DNA of 64,000 bases from assembly GCA_964370445.1 (NCBI GenBank), contig CAYJJK010000001.1, forward strand, positions 1 to 64,000. Direction: 5' to 3'. This stretch comes from JAAYCI01 sp964370445 (GTDB lineage: Bacteria > Bacillota > Clostridia > Oscillospirales > Ruminococcaceae). Each line of letters starts with the position of its first letter. Positions within the stretch are counted from its first letter, which is position 1. The position numbers and the translations under genes are program-made. A model generated the notes under the pieces. That model saw only the letters and a list, made by a program, of their open reading frames with translations. It searched no databases and was not told the DNA's origin. Positions 59,643-64,000 of this stretch are shown here, in pieces.

Positions 59643-59770
59643 TCAGGTTTTAAAAAGCTCTTTTGGCATGGCATTTTTTAGCACTTTGCCTTTATCCATA
59701 AACAAAATGCGGCCGCCCACCTCTTTGGTAAAGTTCTTCTTATATGTTATCACCACTATGTGCAAAAGGT
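59643..59770 (-). pseudogene. C-terminal fragment of a GlnQ-type amino-acid ABC ATPase
   Basis: The minus strand reads HIVVITYKKNFTKEVGGRIL then FMDKGKVLKNAMPKELF. Intact polar amino-acid transporter ATPases have VTHEMGFAREVGDRVLFMDGGKIVEEGTPEE-type sequence here (switch histidine region to D-loop end). The switch TH is altered to TY and all upstream motifs are missing. It pairs in theme with the dead substrate-binding protein at 724-1277. Confidence 0.65.
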
Positions 59771-59795
59771 GTGTGAAACTTGCAGGGTTCGCCAA

Positions 59796-60259
59796 AAAGA
59801 AGATACAAAAGCGCTGAAATACACGGTGAATAGCGCGAAAAAAACGAAGTGCGGAACTAGACGGCTTATTCAAAAAACTTTATAAAAGTTATGCCACCGA
59901 TAAACTTTCGGAAAAGCGATTTGAAATACTATCCGCTGAATATAAGAAAAGACAAGTGGATTTAGAAACGCAGATTTCAGACAATGAAACCCAGTTAAAC
60001 ATCTTTTGAAAACGACCCCGACAAAGTGCAAAATTTTCTTGAATTACCCAAAAGGCATACGGATTTTTCGGTGCTGACAACGCCCATGATAAACGAGTTT
60101 ATCGAAAAAATTATGATTCACGTGCCCGAACCGACCGCCGAAGAATTTAAAAAAATGGAAAAAGATAGGCTACGGCGAGTATATCAAAGAGAGCAACCAC
60201 GCAGGTACAACAAGCGGAAATTACTCAAAAAACAGAATACAAAAAATCAATCGGCATAA
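59796..60259 (+). pseudogene. Frameshifted C-terminus of a large serine recombinase (TnpX-like)
   Basis: Successive frames give RQKEDTKALKYTVNSAKK, then SAELDGLFKKLYKSYATDKL and SEKRFEILSAEYKKRQVDLE (stop at 60009), then FENDPDKVQNFLELPKRHTD, LTTPMINEFIEKIMIHVPEP and a basic tail. This is the coiled-coil and DUF4368-like end of clostridial large serine recombinases. Two one-base shifts (an extra A in the A7 run at 59838-59844 and one at about 60005) and loss of the catalytic N-terminus make it non-functional. It was probably the integrase of the element whose other parts remain nearby. Confidence 0.8.
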
Positions 60260-60266
60260 ATTTAGT

Positions 60267-60299
60267 AGCGACCTGTGAAGTACACAGGCCGCTATTTTT
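60267..60299 (+). terminator. Intrinsic terminator after the recombinase remnant
   Basis: AGCG-A-CCTGTG (60267-60277) pairs with CACAGG-C-CGCT (60283-60293) around AAGTA, followed by ATTTTT. Confidence 0.85.
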
Positions 60300-60474
60300 G
60301 TGCAAAGAATATAGCGTTTTATGGGGAATATTTCCACTGTTTAAACGCAGAAAAGGAGGGCAACACCGCTGTGATTTGTAGCATTTTCGGCGAAATTTTT
60401 GGGTGTAAAAAAAATGTGTGAAACGCAATTTTTTTACACTTAAAATAAGGGCATATAACGCCTACATTGTCTTA

Positions 60475-60545
60475 CCAAGCACTGAATTTGGCTATCCAAA
60501 TTCGCTTGATGGGGAAACCCCATACCCCTAATAATACACAAAATA
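60475..60545 (+). other. Candidate oriT region upstream of mobC
   Basis: Two perfect inverted repeats 5 bp apart, GAATTTGG/CCAAATTC (60484-60491, 60496-60503) and ATGGGG/CCCCAT (60509-60514, 60518-60523), followed by ACCCC, sit 35-75 bp before mobC. Origins of transfer of mobilisable elements usually lie next to mobC and carry such hairpins beside the nick site. The rest of 60300-60475 is A/T-rich with no gene. Confidence 0.5.
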
Positions 60546-60557
60546 GGAGTGATTTTT

Positions 60558-60899
60558 ATGAGAAGAAGAAATGTACAAATCCTCGTTCGCCTCACAAAAG
60601 AAGAGGCGCAGGAATTTGATAAAAAGGTGAAAAAGTCTGGGCTTCGCAGAGAAACTTTTTTGCGGCAAATGATTACCGGTTTTGTGCTGGCAGAAAAACC
60701 GGACAAAGAATTTTACGACACCATGCGTGAGCTCTCCGCCATCGGCAACCGCATCAATCAACTTGCAGCCAAAGCCAATGCGCTGAATTTTATAGATGCA
60801 CCGCTTATTGCCACCGAGGCGAAAAAGTGGGCACAGTTTCAATCTGCTGTGCAAGAAAAGTATCTGCTACCCAAAAAACAAAACGATGGCGATGTTTGA
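60558..60899 (+). CDS. mobC: MobC-like relaxosome accessory protein
   Basis: 113 residues from ATG 60558, 7 bp after AGGAGTG. N-terminal ribbon-helix-helix (RRNVQILVRLTKEEAQEFDK, KVKKSGLRRETFLRQMITG) and the conserved MobC half (FYDTMRELSAIGNRINQLAA KANA region, then WAQFQSAVQEKYLLP). MobC helps melt oriT and loads the relaxase. No relaxase (MobA/VirD2) follows; the downstream DNA is degenerate, so mobilisation would need one in trans. Intact itself, and with good translation signals. Confidence 0.87.
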   Translation: MRRRNVQILVRLTKEEAQEFDKKVKKSGLRRETFLRQMITGFVLAEKPDKEFYDTMRELSAIGNRINQLAAKANALNFIDAPLIATEAKKWAQFQSAVQEKYLLPKKQNDGDV

Positions 60900-60959
60900 G
60901 ATAGAATAAATATAGACTCTTTGACCATTCCATTGATTACACCTCAATGAAAACAAAAC

Positions 60960-61333
60960 TATTGTAGAAGATTTAAGCACAGCAAAATACGGGGGGCAAG
61001 ATGTTTTTCTCAACACTGCAAGGTCAAGAAGCTCTGCTAAAAACCACCTATCTCAAGATGTGTTTGTTAGACCGCAAGATAAAACATTGGTAAGCCTATC
61101 ACTTACCAAAAGTATCCCCCTTTTGGGCGAAACCTACACAGTGCCAGAAGACGCCACTTTATATGCCATTGGAACAAGACCCATCACCATCTGCCTTAAC
61201 CTCAACGGCGGTTAGGCAAAACTTTTGCAGACATAAACCCCTTGGTCGAGGTATTTTTAGGTGACTGCTATGGCTCATCGCCTGAGCATTTGCAACGCAT
61301 TGTGGCAAAATATACGCAAGAAGCGGCAACATA
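60960..61333 (+). pseudogene. Decayed coding remnant after mobC, family not recognised
   Basis: Plus-strand fragments in two frames look protein-like: DKTLVSLSLTKSIPLLGETY then TVPEDATLYAIGTRPITICL (to a stop at 61215) and GKTFADINPLVEVFLGDCYG then SSPEHLQRIVAKYTQEAAT ending at 61333. They abut at GG/GK, so a single frameshift may separate them. The sequence is not a relaxase I recognise. Confidence 0.4.
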
Positions 61334-61334
61334 A

Positions 61335-61380
61335 AAAAAGGCCAGCACCCCGGCTAAAGGTATTGGCCTTTTTGTTTTTT
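61335..61380. terminator. Bidirectional intrinsic terminator
   Basis: AAAAAGGCCA (61335-61344) and TGGCCTTTTT (61364-61373) form a stem with A- and T-tracts on either side, so it can stop the plus-strand remnant and the minus-strand GT2 gene ending at 61388. Confidence 0.85.
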
Positions 61381-61387
61381 ACTAAAA

Positions 61388-62461
61388 TCATATTTTCTTT
61401 TTTTTAAACACCCAAGCCGCCTGGATGCGGTAGCTGACAAAAAACAACAAAACATCTACCAAAAGTTTGATGTTGCCTGCATACTCATGCCAGTATAGGC
61501 CAATGAGGTAAATAAGCCCATAAGACAAAAGCGCTTGCAACGCGCAGAGGATATAGTATCGGTGCAAGGCATGCTGTTTGCTTTTGGCCCGAAACACCAG
61601 CTTTTGGTTGAAAAGATAATTATAAACCGAGGAAATGGCCCTTGCCAAAAGCACGCTTGCAAAAAGCGCAGCACTCTCCGCAAAAAAGAGGGGGAAAAAC
61701 AGGTAAAACAAGCGAAAAAGGCCTTGGTCAATGGCAAAACTGGAAAGGCCCGAAAAGGTGAACCTTAAAAAATCGCCCAAAATTACCCAGTAGATTTTGA
61801 GGGAATCCCAAATGGCATGAAAATGGGTTTCGCGGTTACCCTCAAAGTAAACAGTCTCAATTTCCACCTCACCAAAGGGCAATTCCTCGCGCTTTGCTTG
61901 TAGTAACATGCGTGTTTCATATTCAAAGCGCTCACCCATTATGGTAAGGCAGGTTTTCACAAATTCATTGGGAAGCCCACGCAAACCCGTTTGCGTGTCG
62001 GAAATTTTAACCCCAAGCAAATAGCGAAACACAGCGCTGGTTATCTGGTTTCCAAATTGGCTTTTGGGCGGCACCTTAGGTAATGTAAAATTGCGGCAAC
62101 CCAAAACCAAGCGCTTTGGATTGCTTTGCAGTTCTTTTGCACAGGCACTCACATCCTTTGCCAAATGTTGGCCGTCGGCATCAATGGTGAGAACCCCCAC
62201 ATACTTGCTAAGGTCATAGCAGCTGAGGTAGTGATTAAATGCTGTTTTTAAAGCCCTTCCCTTGCCCTGATTCACCGCATGCGTCAGCAGGGTGCACTGC
62301 TGAAGCTTTTGCACCTCATCAAACTGTTTTTGGCACTCCTTGTAGCTGCCATCATTTACCACGATAATGGAAGAAAACCCCTCACCAATTACGCTGTGCA
62401 ATGTTTCAAGCAGCTTTTCATCCGGATTATACGAGGGAACAATCACCACAATTTTCCCCAT
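61388..62461 (-). CDS. GT2 (DPM1-like) glycosyltransferase fused to a GtrA-like membrane domain
   Basis: About 357 residues from ATG 62461, 8 bp after AGGAAGAGG; a longer start at 62485 would overlap the upstream stop. Residues 1-220: GT-A domain with KIVVIVPSYNPDEKLLETLH, SIIVVNDGSYKECQKQF, LTIDADGQH (D-x-D) and RNFTLPKVPPKSQFGNQITS. Residues ~235-357: four hydrophobic helices of the GtrA family (FSGLSSFAIDQGLFRLFYLF; RAISSVYNYLFNQKLVF). Such fusions make polyprenyl-phosphate-linked sugars and flip them for extracytoplasmic decoration of wall polymers. It is translationally coupled to the lipoprotein gene. Confidence 0.9.
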   Translation of the reverse strand: MGKIVVIVPSYNPDEKLLETLHSVIGEGFSSIIVVNDGSYKECQKQFDEVQKLQQCTLLTHAVNQGKGRALKTAFNHYLSCYDLSKYVGVLTIDADGQHLAKDVSACAKELQSNPKRLVLGCRNFTLPKVPPKSQFGNQITSAVFRYLLGVKISDTQTGLRGLPNEFVKTCLTIMGERFEYETRMLLQAKREELPFGEVEIETVYFEGNRETHFHAIWDSLKIYWVILGDFLRFTFSGLSSFAIDQGLFRLFYLFFPLFFAESAALFASVLLARAISSVYNYLFNQKLVFRAKSKQHALHRYYILCALQALLSYGLIYLIGLYWHEYAGNIKLLVDVLLFFVSYRIQAAWVFKKKKI

Positions 62462-62481
62462 CCGGGCATCCTCTTCCTTTC

Positions 62482-64000
62482 TCATAGTAAATCCGGTGTC
62501 CATGCAATGTCCCCACCGTCTCCTGTTTCTGGGGTAGGTTCAGGGGTAGGTGTAGGAGTAGGTTCAGGCGTTGGCGCGGGCGTCTGTGTCGGAGTTGTGG
62601 TCGGAGTTGTGGTCGGAGTTGTGGTCGGAGTTGTGGTGGTTTGCGTGTTTTGTTGCTGTGCAATTTCAGAACGCTGCCGCAGATGGAAGATCTCCCCTGT
62701 CTCCCCTGTGTAGTCTCCCTCTTCCTCGGCTTCCTGCTCAGCATCTTGTTCGGCTTCTTGTTCAGGTGCCACTACATAAAAAGGATCTTGCGCAATGTAA
62801 TCTTGTATATGTCCTGCCGTGTGCCACACAGCACCATCAAACCATTCGATTTCCGAATCGCGTACGCGTATTTGCATGCTAGCTCTATCCAGCGTTACTT
62901 CACCGCTTGGTGTAGTCTCGGCTACCGGTGTGTATGCTGTATAAAACGGAACAGCCGGCATGTGGTAGAAATTGCTGTCGAACACATTGCTGTCTACCGT
63001 AGGCGCCGCAGGCTCAGTGGATTCGCTGACTGACGTGCTGGTGCCACTTTCATCACTTGTGCCTTCATCAGCATCGCTTACACCAGTTGTATCTTCCGGT
63101 AAATTTTCAACTGATGAATTTGGTGGCATATTGCGCTGCAAATATTGTGTTCCATTTTCATCATAAGCATATGCAATAAACGTGCTTTCACCTTCAGGTT
63201 GTTCCACTGTGGTGGTTCCTGATTCGTCAAAAGTTCCTGTAAACGTATCTAATTCAAGAGCCTCGCGCGTAGAAAACAATGTATACAAATCCATGGGGCC
63301 GCCCATATTGCCATTTCTTGCCGTGTAGTCACCTGTTAAAAAGCCATTTGTAAAAGTACCTTCTTCATGATACACCATACCGGTGTCGGCTTCCACAACC
63401 CAAGCAGAAACCGAGCCGTTGTACCAGCCGTTTTGCAATGCTGTTTCCACAAACACAGCCTCTTCGCCACCTTGGTACAGATAGGTAAGGCTATCTCCTG
63501 CTGTGTGCCACACACGCGAGATGGCCTCTCCCATTTCGGTATAACCCACTTGTATAAGCACAGTGCTTTGGCTTTCGGGATTTTGCCAGTAATAACTGCG
63601 TACTCCTGTTTTTAAAGCAGGCATCATCACACTGTGCCAATCTGGGCTAATCAGTTGCGCCAATGCTTCGGCTCTATTCTCTTCAACGGACATGTTTTGC
63701 TCAAGGAGTTGTAGTTTTTCTAAAACAGTGTTGCTTTCCTCCTCGCCGTTTACAACAATGGCTTGTAAGTCCTCCAAGGCTTTCGTATCGCCTGTCGTCC
63801 GATACGAAAGCTCTAAAATATTACGTTGCTTACGTATTTCTCCGGCTTGCTGATAATAGCTTGCCAGCGCAGCAAAATTTTCAACACTTGGCTCTGTTGC
63901 AGTCAATTCTTCATAATGCGCAATATCCATTTCCAGCTGAGAAAGCTGCGGTGCCACCTGCGAAGAGGAAGCGGATATTTCTTCTTCACCGGCACAAGCA
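62482..64000 (-). CDS. Lipoprotein with MORN-like repeats and Thr/Pro-rich tail (N-terminus beyond window)
   Basis: The frame stays open to the window end; at 64000 it reads ACAGEEEISASSSQ, so the lipobox cysteine is within view and the true start lies outside (a GTG at 63957 is internal). After a helical, TPR-like section (HYEELTATEPSVENFAALAS, YYQQAGEIRKQRNILELSYR) come MORN-like beta repeats (LQNGWYNGSVSAWVVEADTG, YHEEGTFTNGFLTGDYTARN, FTGTFDESGTTTVEQPEGES). Then follow EIEWFDGAVW and an acidic stretch, and it ends with (TTTP)n and (PTPE)n repeats. Function unknown; a cell-surface lipoprotein by its leader. A fragment of a paralogue lies at 58369-58600. It overlaps the start region of the GT2-GtrA gene. 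Confidence 0.75.
   Translation of the reverse strand, partial: ACAGEEEISASSSQVAPQLSQLEMDIAHYEELTATEPSVENFAALASYYQQAGEIRKQRNILELSYRTTGDTKALEDLQAIVVNGEEESNTVLEKLQLLEQNMSVEENRAEALAQLISPDWHSVMMPALKTGVRSYYWQNPESQSTVLIQVGYTEMGEAISRVWHTAGDSLTYLYQGGEEAVFVETALQNGWYNGSVSAWVVEADTGMVYHEEGTFTNGFLTGDYTARNGNMGGPMDLYTLFSTREALELDTFTGTFDESGTTTVEQPEGESTFIAYAYDENGTQYLQRNMPPNSSVENLPEDTTGVSDADEGTSDESGTSTSVSESTEPAAPTVDSNVFDSNFYHMPAVPFYTAYTPVAETTPSGEVTLDRASMQIRVRDSEIEWFDGAVWHTAGHIQDYIAQDPFYVVAPEQEAEQDAEQEAEEEGDYTGETGEIFHLRQRSEIAQQQNTQTTTTPTTTPTTTPTTTPTQTPAPTPEPTPTPTPEPTPETGDGGDIAWTPDLL

Noticed and set aside
62482..62560. Sortase LPxTG signal suggested by TPETGD near the lipoprotein C-terminus
   Set aside because: No hydrophobic helix or basic tail follows; the chain ends 11 residues later, and the N-terminus carries a lipobox.
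1..64000. tRNA, rRNA, CRISPR-Cas or complete insertion sequences
   Set aside because: No cloverleaf with matching arms, no rRNA-like sequence, no Cas protein and no intact transposase were recognised by reading; a dedicated scan could still find a tRNA.

Overview
The window looks like low-to-medium GC DNA of an anaerobic Firmicute (Clostridia-like). The signs are strong GGAGG ribosome sites, several TTG/GTG starts, near-consensus sigma-A promoters (TTGACA-N17-TATAAT), TnpV- and serine-recombinase-type mobile DNA, and large InlB/MBG-type surface proteins. A run of exactly 100 N inside a repeat (57708-57807) marks an assembly gap, so this is a draft or metagenomic contig. No rRNA, tRNA, dnaA or ribosomal genes were seen.

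Layout. (1) 1-256: start of a secreted Gly/Thr-repeat protein, followed by a decayed amino-acid-binding-protein gene. (2) 2007-7431: a plasmid- or chromid-like replication and partition module. It has a ParA ATPase, a small ParB-like partner with a possible ribbon-helix-helix, a 0.6-kb AT-rich region with seven ACTTCGYYAC iteron-like repeats and a terminator hairpin, a primase-helicase, and a convergent gene for a large protein with a C-terminal XRE helix-turn-helix (possible initiator). (3) 7544-34743, plus strand: a long surface-glycan locus. It holds RmlC, a five-enzyme set matching the UDP-ManNAc(3NAc)A route (WbpA-, WbpB-, WbpD-, WbpE- and WbpI-like) with a WbpG-type amidotransferase, four GT4-type glycosyltransferases, a Wzx flippase, a Wzy-like polymerase, a Wzm/Wzt ABC exporter, and an initiating sugar-phosphate transferase. 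(4) 34824-35820: a lone phage tail-fibre-like gene with a peptidase S74 chaperone domain, under a promoter framed by two long palindromes. (5) 50344-35898, minus strand: a second glycan operon. It carries CDP-glucose synthase, 4,6-dehydratase and 3-dehydrase (RfbF/G/H), a TPP enzyme and an SDR that together resemble the yersiniose branched-sugar pathway, a SAF-less NeuB, a KdsC-GmhA fusion, two FkbM methyltransferases and two GT2 enzymes. (6) 50700-52200: a candidate structured RNA, a truncated ParB-like gene and tnpV. (7) 52655-58048: a giant InlB/MBG-repeat surface protein. (8) 58345-61375: a PfkB kinase among debris (paralogue fragment, GlnQ fragment, frameshifted serine recombinase, mobC with a possible oriT). 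(9) 61388-64000: a GT2-GtrA fusion and a lipoprotein running off the end.

How it fits together. The window is mostly cell-surface biology carried next to replication and mobilisation genes. The two glycan operons converge on the tail-fibre gene. Sugar-precursor enzymes, transferases and both main export routes are present, and several decayed copies (cysE-like, rfbG-like, DUF-like membrane pair, paralogue fragments) point to frequent recombination of surface genes.
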